64,000 nt of DNA from NCBI GenBank assembly GCA_037974665.1, contig CM075773.1:63332763-63396762 (forward strand), read 5' to 3'. This document shows, one piece after another, positions 13,472 through 24,838 of this stretch (the stretch's first letter is position 1; the number at the start of each line of letters is the position of its first letter). This DNA is from Ehretia macrophylla. Its lineage: Eukaryota > Streptophyta > Magnoliopsida > Boraginales > Ehretiaceae. The notes beneath the pieces were generated by a model, which searched no databases, was not told the DNA's origin, and saw only the letters and a list, made by a program, of their open reading frames with translations. The position numbers were made by a program, and so were the translations under genes.

Positions 13472-13484
13472 TCCTTCCCCCCTT
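13472..13484 (-). other. Polypurine tract of the LARD-like element
   Basis: On the minus strand this reads AAGGGGGGAAGGA, directly before the 3' LTR start TGTGATACCCC. This is the expected position and composition of a plus-strand primer. Confidence 0.8.
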
Positions 13485-15020
13485 AAAACAATTGCGTCCT
13501 CGCAATTCTTCTTCCAATAGGACTCAGCATCACCTGAGATCCAACTCTAACCACTCTTCATTGGTTGCTGAGCAAGACACTGAATAAGATACTCGTAGGA
13601 AAACCCCAATAGAAATCCCAACCAAGAATGCCGAGAAAATACCAACTAAAGACTGAAGCAGGGATACTGTAGATAAAATTAACATCACATAATAATGACA
13701 AGAAGGATGCCGAAGAAATATTCCACATACGAATCTCCAATAGAAGTTCAACAAGTACCAAATAAGGAAGTCAAATGATAGCCAGAGTAGATGCATCACA
13801 TATAAGACCAAACTCCAAGACCTCATCACCATTTGCCGAGTGCAAACTTTATACAACTTACTACCAAGAAAGCCCAAAGTATTCCACAGCATACCGTAAG
13901 CAATATGAGATAATAGGTCTGAACAAGATTCCAAGTGTAAAACTTCCAATAAGGGCCATCAAGGAAAATACTAGTAGAATGCCTACTAAGAATTCCACAG
14001 AATACCGTAAGTAGTACCATACAATAAGTATGATAGGAATTCCAAATACCAAACCTACTGAGGAACACTAAAGAAAATACCCGAAACAATGCTCCAGTAA
14101 GAAAGTAGCAAGGATTGCCCAATAAGTAAGTACTAGATAAATGGCCACTAAGAATTCTATAGAATGCCATTGAAGAATTTCCAATAAGGGATGCCAGTAA
14201 CACACCAATAAAGACCGAGACACATATACCATAGATAATACCATGCAGTAAGTCCGATTGAAAACCCAATAGCCAAGTCTACCAAGAAGTGCCAACAGAA
14301 GTTTCCAAAGAATACCCAATAAGAAAACCAAAGAATGCTCCAGAGAACAACCAAATAGAACCCCAAAAGAAAGCTACTCTTTCACAACTGTTAAGCACAG
14401 AGGAGAACCTTAGAGATTCGCCAATAACCGAGCTCCAAAAGCAAACACCAACTCCCAAATAAAGGCTAGTCAAATACTGCTCATTCCCGTCAATCCACAT
14501 AACTTGGAGGGCCTACTACTAACCACTTCTCTTCAGGGGAGGAAGAAGTCTTTCTTACCATTTCAATAGGACATGTATGAATGCCAAGATATCACATTTA
14601 TACATACATGCCTTAAACTATTATGCAAGGAAGTTTATAATAGAGTTTATAAAACAGTTTATTCAACAAAGTCACTCAAGCACGACAATCAAGTCAAGCA
14701 CAACATAATCAATTCAAATCACGGCATAACCAATTCAAGACATTCCAATACACACATTACAAGTAATACTCCAAGTAAATAACAATTCACGAGGTCGATT
14801 CGATTCACGATGCCAATTCGATACACAAATAGTCACTTCACTTCACGTAACACACCTTTAACACATATCACAGAACTATATCACATCGGTGCACACATTC
14901 AGGTCAAGACACACGATCTCACATATAGGCACACACTTTCAAAACACACTTAACAAGGATACAACCAAGGGTTACTACCCGACAGACTGAGGATCCTGTC
15001 CCGGCTTATGAGCTAAACAA
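13485..15020 (-). other. Non-coding internal region of the LARD-like element, with diffuse repeats
   Basis: No gag, protease, integrase or reverse-transcriptase motif is visible in any frame. From about 13590 to 14480 the plus strand is built from recurring short words (ccaataag, aattcca, aatacc, aatgcc, accaagaa), so several frames stay open and hydrophobic by composition (for example 13826-14269 minus, 147 aa). About 14600-14960 is CA-rich without clear structure. Confidence 0.7.
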
Positions 15021-15032
15021 GCTCTAATACCA
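15021..15032 (-). other. Primer-binding site of the LARD-like element (tRNA-iMet type)
   Basis: The minus strand reads TGGTATTAGAGC, one base off the canonical TGGTATCAGAGC, and starts two bases inside the 5' LTR boundary at 15035. Confidence 0.85.
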
Positions 15033-15034
15033 CT

Positions 15035-17667
15035 TGTAACACCCCGATCCCTCTCGAGACCGGAAGTTCTATCAATAAATCTAATCGCAACCCAATTCCA
15101 AACCCAGGCATAAAATTTAGGGAAAAACAGACGGAGTCTCCCCTATTTCTAGGCAAAATGGAAACCTGCGACAGCATATAAGTGGACTAGTACCGTGTCC
15201 AACCATTCAAAATTCCTCAAGGCCATCCGAGCCTCGGTTCTCAACAATTAAACACAACAAGTATATATACATTTCCAAGTACCCAGACTATTTTAACTCT
15301 TTCCTTTAGACAATACAAACATGCATTGAAATCAGAACATTCTAACCTATACATAAAACCTAAATGATTTTTCTTTACACATTGATTATATACATCTCAT
15401 GAAAGTAAAATCTTTACATCTTTGACAACTCAAGCCACATAGCACGCAAGGCAACTCTTCAAGCACGATCTATCACATAACCACAAACTTTCCAGCTAAC
15501 ATGGTATTTCCTGAAATGCGGTGGTGAGGAGTGAGTATACACAACACGTATACTCAGTGAGGGCGGAACAGATATCGAGGTGGAGAGAAAGAAAGTCGTG
15601 CAATGCAAATAAGACAATTAAGCAATATAACCGACAAGTAAAATAATCAATATAGATAACAATACAATAAACAATTAATAAAAGCATTAACACAACCATT
15701 CAAAGCTATACCACACTTTGAAGGCTATGGTTCACTCATACGAGCAATGTACCATTTCATGAGCAATACATCAATCTCGAGCTTGATGTTGACAACGATG
15801 ACAATAAGCACGCAACCACCTTATAACTTCCACTGGGTATACTCCAGATGTACCCCGACACATCTACGACCTAAATCTCCCAAGGCGGCACACTTAGCGA
15901 GAATAGGAATAGGACACGGAGCTAGAGCAAACCAACCCTGGTAGCCCGAGACTGCCTAGAGAGGCCCATCTCTCACGCGCCTGACACTATGCAATGCAAT
16001 ACGAGGTACAAGCAATAAATGAGCGATAGCACGAAAGTGCAGATTAGTGGCGATATACGAGATATCAAGCATTTACGATCAATATTAGCATTCAATTAAC
16101 TTTTCAAGCATGACTATCATTAACATCAACAATAACATCAACTAAACAAGTAATAACAGTTCAAACACGAAAACGACAAATATCAATATTCAATCTCTAA
16201 CTTCCAAAGACAATTACGAGCAAACGAGCTACGGGATTAGGAAACTGATTTCACTATATTCACTTAGGTACTACAAGGCACGTTTCTATTTCACGAAACT
16301 TTACTTTCTCACCCGAAGCCCGAAAGTCCACCTACTACATTTGAATTACAACTATGCTAACCGGTCGCTCAATCAACACCACAACAGCGCCAAAAGTGCT
16401 TCCATGCCCTCAATAGCAAACCCCCAACTCAATTCGAGAACAGTCAACTCTTGGTCAAACGGCCCCTTTACGTTTCTTTGTCTAATTTCTAATTTTAACA
16501 AAGGCCGGTCCGTTTTTATTGCACATTTTATCTTTCTAACATTAATGGCACCTAACCAAATCAAGAAATCGCAATTCGGATAAAAAATCTAAAAATCTAG
16601 GGTTTTACTATTCAAAAACACTATTAATTGTTCTTCCCTAATTTTAATTTGCGTTTTTAGCTGTAAAAATCGCTAAATAACTAACAAGCAATGCTCTACG
16701 AACCTTAAGGAAGTTATTTCAAGCAATAATAGGCATTATAACGCAATAAAATATCAAATCTAAAAATTTGAAACGAAAATCAAATTCAAATAAAAATGCA
16801 CAAAAACGTGAAAACCCTCACAGGGATTGAAGAGGAAGGCTTGCAAGGACCCGAGCCACGATTCTCATCCAATTCCACGCAAGATTTTCTTTTTCCCTTG
16901 AACTTTCGGCCATGGGGGGACAAATGGGGAATTTGTGGTTTTGTTTTTGAGTCAATTTTTCCTTTGTTTTGCTTATTTAAAAGATGACAAAGGCTCAATG
17001 GCATTTTGGTCTTTTTGCAAAGTCAAACTTAAGTGAAAATATGGTCAACAAGCTCAATTAATTAGCATTTAGTCTAATTCAAGCTAAAAACACTATTTAC
17101 TAAATTCAGAAAATATTTCTCTTACTCTCGTTTTCGATGCACTATGACCAAACGGTCAATAAACGATCACTATTAGAATGATAAACAATTTCTTAAAAAT
17201 ATAATTTTTAAAAAGTAATTTAGTTTAAAATTCACTCCGGCTCGAAGTTACCTTTCTCATTTAATTGAAAATCGAGTAATTAAATGCAAGAAAATAAAAC
17301 CGATTACTAAAATAATCAAAATAATTAATATTTATTTTTAAATGAATATTTTAACTATTTCTAGAATATTTTAAAGAATTATGAAATTAATGCTAAGATA
17401 CGAATGAACAAGTTAATATAAATACGTAATCAAATGCAATTAAATACTAACATTTAAGATGACACTTAATTAAATATAAGAAAATAAATCTAATTACTAT
17501 AAACAATAAAAATAGGTAATAATCTTTTAAATTAATCAATATAAAAATTATTTGAATATTTTTAAAATAAATATCAAAATAGTGCAAAATGAATTATTTA
17601 ACTAATTAAACACTTAATTAAATGCAGTTAAATACTATTAAATGCGTGCTGGGTTCGGGGTATCACA
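15035..17667 (-). repeat. 5' LTR of the LARD-like element
   Basis: This is the direct-repeat partner of 10764-13471, with the same termini. Many point differences and two larger indels separate the pair, so the insertion is not very recent. Confidence 0.9.
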
Positions 17668-19007
17668 TTGGGAATCTTGAAATGCACATAGGAGAAGAAA
17701 AGATGGGTTAAAAAAAGGGGAAAAGTGGTACTAGGCTTCTATTGACGTGTCTAAAGCTTGTTGTTGTGTTGTCATGCATTATATTGATTGTCTAGATGTC
17801 ATACATTATATTGATTGTCTAGAGTATAATTGAGCTATTTGAGTAAATTGTGGGTAAAAGTTATTTTGATTGCTTCTTTTGAGACTTTAAAGCTATTTCG
17901 TGCTTATGTGAGCTTATATTGTGTTTATATGTGAGGGCGGCCTACTTTGTCGACCCTTTTACGTGTTATTTGATATTTTGATGCTTGTGGACTTGTCTCG
18001 GGGTTGCACAACCTTTTCGGATATGGTAGTGTCGAGAAACACGGGCGGCGTCGGGCTTGCCGTGCTCCCTCGACTACCATGGTGCCTATTCCCTTTATCG
18101 CTGAGCATACTCCACTATCCCAGAGGCGTGGTTTACCTGCTGGGCATATAGACCTACCTCAGGAGAAAGGGTCGTAAGATCGGGATACATCCAGAGTATC
18201 CCAACTTGTTAGTGTATGGGTTTGCCTGCACTTGCGTGAAGTTCGTGGCTCGTGGCTCGTGATTGAAGACTTGAAGTGGAACCGTATCCTTTTTAATGTG
18301 GTTAATTACTTGGCTATTTAACCTTGTTGGTTTATGTTGTATATATATGACTTCTTGTGTTTGCATATCATTATGCACGCTACGGTATGTTGCATCACTT
18401 CCCTCGCTGGGCAACATTGTTGCTCACTCCTCATTTGACATGTTTCAGGAAAGGCTGAGGTGAACCCCCAACTGATAGCAGTAGAAGAAGAAGAAGAAGA
18501 AGTGCCTATAGATCAGAACCCTTGACTCTTGTGTGATAAGGTTGATCATACGTGCAGTTTGCTTGGAGTTGATGTTAGTTGTTGTGTTTTAAGACCTTGA
18601 GGTCTTGTATGTTTGCTCGGAAAATTGTAACTTAATTATATTCTTGAATGTTGAATATAAAGTAGAATGGCATATAATAGATTATAGTAGATCTAACTCA
18701 GTTGTTGCATGCTTGGGGGTGATAATTAGCTTGTTTTAACCATGTCATACTACTGGAAAGTTTAAGTTAGAATTGAACCTGCATGCTTGTATGTTTCTGT
18801 TTTTGTTATGCCAAGGCTCGGATGGCCTTGTGAATTTGGTTGGTTCCGTCAAACTTGGAAGTTAGATTGAATGAAGTGGTTGTTGTGGTTTAGGCATTGT
18901 ATGTGATTATCGCAGGTACCAGTTTAGTCCACGGTACAGAGGAGACTCTGTCTGAGTGACGGGCTCGGACTTGACCTGTAGCGTGGGGTTGGGTTCGGGG
19001 CATTACA

Positions 19008-20122
19008 CTGGGTTTATGTGCCTCTGATGAGGATGTTAGGTCCTTAACGGGGGGTATGTATAATATCCCACATCGCTGAAATATAGTGTGATTATGTGGT
19101 TTATAAGTGAGTGTTGTTGGTATAAGGAATAACTTGGGTTAGCCATTTTGGACCAGTAGAAAAGAGGGCTTAGGTAGTTGTTTCTCATGCCTACAACACT
19201 AGTCGCGCATGCGGGCCTGAGAGTCTGGGCCCAGGGCGTGACAGTATCTATGACTTTGGATCAATCACGATGATTTAGACATAAGGATTCGATTGCGGGG
19301 AAATTACTCAAAAAGGGTTCATGTACTTGCACTTCATCATTAATTGGATAATTACGATATATTACTAGGTGTCACTCGCGATTTGTGAATTAATTAGAAA
19401 GGGTTCTAATTAAATATTACTTAGATTAATATCCGCTGCTAATTAATTATGAACTCGAGAGGTCACACACAAAAGAAATTAACAAATAAATTAGATTAGA
19501 AAAGAGATTAAATTAATTTTAGGATTGTCATAATATTAATATAATAGACTCGTAGTAATTAGATGATTGATCAGATTATTGCAGAGTCCAAGTCTGGTCA
19601 ATTTAGACTGGCCCATGTATGATCGTAGGTCGAGAGAAGTTACTATATAAAGGAATATTATGACACAGAAAAAGCTAGCGCACAATTCTTTGTCAGTTCA
19701 AAATAATATGGGTTTTCTCTAAAAGCTATAGTTAGGGCTAGATCTAATTGGTTGCGCGAATCTCGTGTGGATTACTCTTAGAGGCTTCACACTTGGGAAG
19801 CTCGTCTCATAATCTTCTATTGTTTTGCATTTAGAGGTAATCCTAGAACTACGCATTAAATTTAATTAGATTAAATTTGTCATATGTTTCAAATCTGCGT
19901 GAATAACCATAAACAGATACATGTAATTAATTCCGCTGTAAAATTAAAATTTTTAATTATAATGTATGTTTCCCAACCCCTTGTTGGCGGGGATAAATGT
20001 CAATAATTTTGAATCTTTGGCGGAGGATAAATGTCAATACTTCTGACTCTATGATGAAGGATAAATGTCAATACTTCCAACTCTATGCAGGAGGATAATT
20101 GCCAATATTTTTTACTCGATGG
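19008..20122 (+). repeat. LTR-like region with promoter motif and a minisatellite
   Basis: This transposon-like DNA includes ggggggtatgtataatatcccacatcg split across about 19048-19075, resembling a polypurine tract plus LTR start, and a TATA box (tatataa, 19644-19650). Its counterpart is 53819-54942 in inverted orientation. A four-unit, 34-bp minisatellite (ggataaatgtcaata...) starts at 19991, 20025, 20059 and 20093. Boundaries and superfamily are uncertain; the tail resembles Copia LTRs. Confidence 0.4.
19991..20122. repeat. 34-bp minisatellite, four units
   Basis: The core ggataaatgtcaata recurs at 19991, 20025 and 20059, and as ggataattgccaata at 20093. The array ends at the block boundary. 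The inverted copy at about 53819-53950 has the same units. Confidence 0.8.
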
Positions 20123-22105
20123 GAGTCTAGCAATACAAGTAAGAACAAGTCAAGTATCAATAACAAGATCAAGCAATAAATTAGGACATCAAACTAGACA
20201 ATTCATTGAAAGGATACGATTTGATAACCCTTATCACTCTAAACCGCAATCACGATCCACGAACCACGAATGCGAGATGATATAGCCGGCATCCCTAAAT
20301 GCCAATGAGTACTCCGGATTGTACTCAATACCTAAGACCTAACACCCCCTGTTGATCTCCAGAAAAGTAGGTGAGGGACTAAGGTACGGAGCTAGAGCAA
20401 CATAGCTTCGACAAGCCCGATGCCGCCTAGAGAGGCTCGTCATATCCGACCAGAATTTAAGGTTGCACAACCATCGATTCGATACGATAACATACTATAT
20501 CAATTAACAAGTATATTTGCACGATTCGATACACACAATTGAGGAACAAAAAAGTAAGTTGTCCTCGCACGTAGGATAACAATAACAATCAATAGCTAAA
20601 CAAACTATAAAAAATGATAGATCAAACATATTCACACAATGCATAACGAGGTATACATGTAATTTAACTCACGAAACTCCTCCGATTAGCTAACAATCTA
20701 TTCAAGTTCTCCTAGACACCTAACTGGTCAATTCCATAAGTAATCAAGAAACATTTAACACCTTCTCACACAATTACTCTTAGCTATTCATATTCTCTCA
20801 AAATAGCAATTCACTTAGCTATAACACAAGTACCAATTCAATACCAAGTTCAAGCATTCACCTATATAGATTCTTCTTCACCAAACCACTCCAATATTCC
20901 ACTCAACTCAGATAAAGTACACCACTACACTCAAATCAAACACTTAACACTCAAAGTACTCAAAGGACTCCAATCAAACACTTAACACCTAATAGAACAC
21001 ACTTGGCACACCATTGAACATAACACTCAACTACCTATGTACCCATGCATTTTGATCATTTCTACTCCTCCGATTAATCACATATTCCATTCATCCTCAT
21101 CTAGACACTTCACTAGTCAATTTCAATCCAACTATGAACAATCGATTCAATAACCATTAACTAGCCCTTTATACTTTCTAGCAATTATACAAGCTATCTA
21201 ACAACGAGGACTCATTACGAGCATACTAGATACTTCACAATCACCAACGGACCATGACCAAGCTCTATAAACCACTCATATACACACACAACCAAAAATA
21301 TACAAATGGACCCTTTATGTTCAATCAATTCTAACTAAGTTCCAATCACATTCTATCGAGTTTACGCACTAATCTAGACATTTTAGCAATTACGGCACCT
21401 TATCCAAGCATCGAAACAAACATCTAACCATTTGCACACAAACACACATTTTCGCACACACATTGATTTCTAGCCTGTTCTAAGAAATTTAACCATTAAT
21501 CTAGCTTCACTAACATTTATGGCACATGATACAAGTAATAGAACAAACATTTAAGCCAAAATCATAAACTTTGTTGAAAAAATTATTCATCATCTTCTCC
21601 AATATGTCAACTTGCATTTCTATGGCTAAACAAGTGTAAAAACCTTAAAGTATGTTCTACACATCTAATAAACATCAATACAAGCAAAAATAACTATTGA
21701 TTCAAGCATCAATAACATATCTAACATTTGGCATAAATTAGGTAAAGCATTAAATGCACAACATTATGAAATCCCTCACCAAAAATGAAGTTTAACAAGC
21801 TTGAAGATGGCTCTAGGAAGGTTTGGAAGACTCCCATAAAGTTCCAAAGATCAACCCTAGCAATTTTTTCCCTTTCTTCCCTTTGGTTGATTCTTCCATT
21901 TTTTTCTATTTTTGCTCATTTTTTTGGCTATTATCTGTTATATGGTTATTTGCTAGGTGGGTTGGGTCATGGGTCGTGGGTTTGGGTCAATAAAATTAGT
22001 TAGGTGGGTTAGTTTAGTCCAAATGCAAAGCTAAGTCTTCTAATAACCCAAAATGCAAACTAGTTAACACTATTCATTTATTATGTTTAACAATTATTCT
22101 ACCCA
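20123..22105 (+). repeat. LTR fragment of a Tekay-like element (5' end missing)
   Basis: It has a body layout like the other LTRs here: a gtactccggattgtactcaa motif near 20310, a region of short AC-rich repeats and a T-rich stretch near 21870. It lacks the TGTAAC-type start because it begins at the block boundary. No coding domain. The open frame 21785-22003 has no recognised function. Confidence 0.4.
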
Positions 22106-23805
22106 TGTCACGACCCCATTTTCGTTCACTAATATAATCTCTGATACCATAGTAAACCACAAGCATTCTTGGGATCGTGATGCTACGGGCTTAAAAAGAT
22201 CACTCCTCCCAAGTCCGCTAAGGCATAATTACAAAAGCTTGAGCACTATTATCCACAATTCAAAGCATCAAGGCTATTAAGTTAAAGTGTAATGGAAAAA
22301 CAAACAGACTCTCCCCTAAAAGTCGGATAATACAGTTCTTCAACCTGCACAGAAAAGATCCCAAAACCAATTCAACCAATACAACTATAACCGCCAACAA
22401 CTATTAGCCAACCATTCAAGCCATCAACACAATTTCCCAACCTCGAACCATAGTTAACCACAAGATACTTAAATAAACTAACATAACTAATTAACCTTCA
22501 TTAACTTCTGAGTAGTCCTTCAGTTTTCAAACTTAGTTCCCGACATGTAATCAAAAGCAAAAACAAAACTAATTACATGCAAGACGTGTATATGAGTATA
22601 ACTTAGTCATCAAAATAGATTTCTAGGTATATACAGACTATGACTAAGTCAGACTTATGTACAGATATACTACAAGTCCAAACATAATATATATAGTATA
22701 TTGTTCACAGTATCTGGTTCACTCGTATCCTATAAGGATTTACGCTAGTCAAACAGTCCACGATCAAAGTAAACAGAAATCAGCTTCATCACATACAGGC
22801 ACAGTCTCATCAACTTGTCGATCACATTCTTGTTCATTTTCACTTGAAAGGGGGGCATAAAACGGGGTGAGCTTACAACAAATTAAGCTCAGTGAGGGGG
22901 GAATCTGGGAAGGGATTTTGAAATCATTTACTCTTTTAAAACTAGTTTGAAAGCCCGTGAATGTTATGCACAAAGTAATAACATATAGAATCATCATGGA
23001 AACAATAACAGATCATCAGACCCACTATCCGAGGAGCTAGTGCCCAAGCAAAAGTAGTAACCCACATATGAACATTTATAAACTGGAGTTAAACATGGTA
23101 ACAAGTAATCAACTCTACTCTTCGAGGACCTCTAGGGACCAAGCGAGAGTAGGTAAAAGGATACAGTTGCACAAACATTTCTCGAAGATGGCCAGTCTCG
23201 TATTATCTGTCAATAATCTCTTCTCCAACACGCTAAACAAGGAGGGTGTACTCCGGATATACCCCAAATATTACTACCCGCTTCTCCAAGGAACTGGCAT
23301 ACAAGCGAGATGGGGAATGTGGACCACAATGGTCGAGTAGGCCCGGCAAGCCCGATACTGCCTGAGCGTCTCGACACTATCATGCCAAGGAACGGTTGCA
23401 ACCTTCCAAATTATCGATAGTTTAAATAGTGAATCATGTTCCAATATTATATCACATATCACGGTAAATAACAAATCAACATAGACTTAAATCTCATATC
23501 AATATAAGTTTCAACTCATATATATACATGATTCATGGCATGTACCACATGTAGTTAAGAACTCATAGTTCATATTTTGACAATAGAAATCAACAATAGC
23601 ACAAGCAAACTAGTTTAACACTGTTAAAATTTTCAGCAGATATCAAACTTTGATAGCTTGGTTACCTAGGTAAATAACCTCTAATTAAACTAATTTTTAT
23701 GTGTACACGAAGCTCTTCGAGTGTAGATAATTTTGGAATCAAACAGAACTCAATTCCGATTTAAATTCATTAAGTTATGACTGAAATAGTACAACTACGC
23801 AAAGC
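22106..23805 (+). repeat. LTR fragment of a Tekay-like element (3' end missing)
   Basis: It starts TGTCACGACCCC, contains cagactctcccctaaaagtc near 22307 and gtactccggatatacccc near 23250, matching the LTR layout seen at 10764. It is cut off at 23806, where the NAC block copy 2 begins. Confidence 0.5.
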
Positions 23806-24838
23806 TATCCACTTATATTCTACCCCATCCCTCATTTTTCTGAAGAAAAAAAAGAAGAAAGGAAAGAGTAAAGAAAACCAATAAAAGAAATTGTGATTTC
23901 CATATAAAAGAATGTCTATTTGTATGTAGTACTACTCTTTATGCTTTCAATTGAGGTATGAGTGAATATATTTGTGGTGCTTCCATCGCTATTCTATTTA
24001 GGAAATACGTCCTCATGATATGTGGCATCGTAGCAGGGCTCACGTCACGCGACAGTAGGTCTCACATGCTCAAAAGATCGTTTTAAAGTGTAACCCCTCT
24101 ATTTATGTCTCAGACAAGTTATTTTATATGACTAGCTGATAATTGGGAAGCATTGGTGATGATTCTGCATCTTTTGTGTAGGAGTATATCTGTGAAAAAC
24201 AGATTCTTAGCTACTATTGTAATTGGTTTATGAGTCAATATGGCAGCTGAATCTTATTCTGCATTAGAACACATTAGCATCGAGCTGAAATTTTATTTAA
24301 TACACATCTGCTGAAGCTTTTATTGTTTTCAGTGATAGAACTTTTAATCTATCAGAATTCACAGGCTAAATTGGTGAAAACTAAAAGCAATCCATAAACT
24401 CCAACAGTATCAGAGAACAAAATTGACAACACAATTGCATTTGTAAGGAGAGTAAACCAAATGCACTAAAAACTGATCAAGTAAGTACTTTATGAAACAA
24501 AACTTTCTAAGTTTGTAATATTTATGAAGAAATACACAAAATTAGATTTTGTATTTAAAAGCAGCTGAACCCTTAATTAGGCTGCCTACGTACTTTGACA
24601 ACAAGTGATATCAAAGATCAAGCTGCACGTAGTTCTACAATTTACATCGGAAGATCATATACTATAAAAAATCTATTACAATTTAGCACTCTTCATTTCT
24701 TCATCACTGATTGTTCCTTAAGAAGCTTGACAATTTGAAGCATATCAACAAGTTGTGGAGAGATCTTAATCAGCAACTGGACTCCAATGAACCCGAAACG
24801 ATTCTGGCATGAAATTTGAAGTGTGAAGCTCTGCCGAG

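Larger units (their letters stand above)
10764..17667 (-). mobile_element. Complete non-autonomous LTR retrotransposon (LARD-like), 6.9 kb
   Basis: Two long direct repeats (10764-13471 and 15035-17667) enclose a 1.56-kb internal region. The element is flanked by the 5-bp duplication ttggg (10759-10763 and 17668-17672). The other block copy has the matching uninterrupted site near 56253-56268. Next to the right LTR the minus strand carries TGGTATTAGAGC, a primer-binding site for initiator tRNA-Met; next to the left LTR it carries a purine tract. The element is therefore on the minus strand. There is no gag or pol, so it must have used proteins from another element. LTR style (TGTAACACCCCG) suggests Tekay/Del. 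Confidence 0.9.
9608..19007 (-). repeat. LTR B, probable solo LTR of a Tekay/Del-like Gypsy element, split by a nested element
   Basis: Read on the minus strand it starts TGTAATGCCCCGAACCCAAC at 19007 and ends CTTGGGCGTCACA at 9608; termini are TG...CA with an imperfect short inverted repeat. Removing the nested element 10764-17667 and one 5-bp repeat leaves about 2.5 kb. The flanks share ctgg (9604-9607 and 19008-19011), which may be a remnant target duplication, so a solo LTR is plausible but not proven. A (GAA)n run lies at about 18486. The inverted copy is 54943-57264, where the 9608 end is deleted. Confidence 0.6.
2751..20122 (+). repeat. Segmental-duplication block, copy 1 (NAC pseudogene plus nested transposons)
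   Basis: This block is duplicated elsewhere in the window. Positions 2751 to about 6010 match 23806-27157 in direct orientation, and about 6010 to 20122 match 53819-60974 in inverted orientation. Visible differences are: two deletions in the NAC gene of copy 1, a 6.9-kb LTR element (10764-17667) only here, 686 bp (9068-9753) present only here, and a 642-bp MITE present only in the other copy. Apart from these the copies look highly similar by eye. The right edge is the sequence actcgatgg ending at 20122; the left edge is tatccactta at 2751. Confidence 0.85.

Noticed and set aside
13826-14269. 147-residue hydrophobic minus-strand frame in the LARD-like interior
   Set aside because: Composition follows the repeated short words of the DNA; overlapping frames look the same and no family is recognised.
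17921-18151. Open frame shared with 55685-56026 (minus)
   Set aside because: It is LTR B sequence in both block copies; no coding evidence.
22131-22150. Minus-strand TGGTATCAGAG resembling a primer-binding site
   Set aside because: It sits about 30 bp inside a sequence that looks like an LTR start, and no TG or CA terminus adjoins it. A chance or relic match is more likely.
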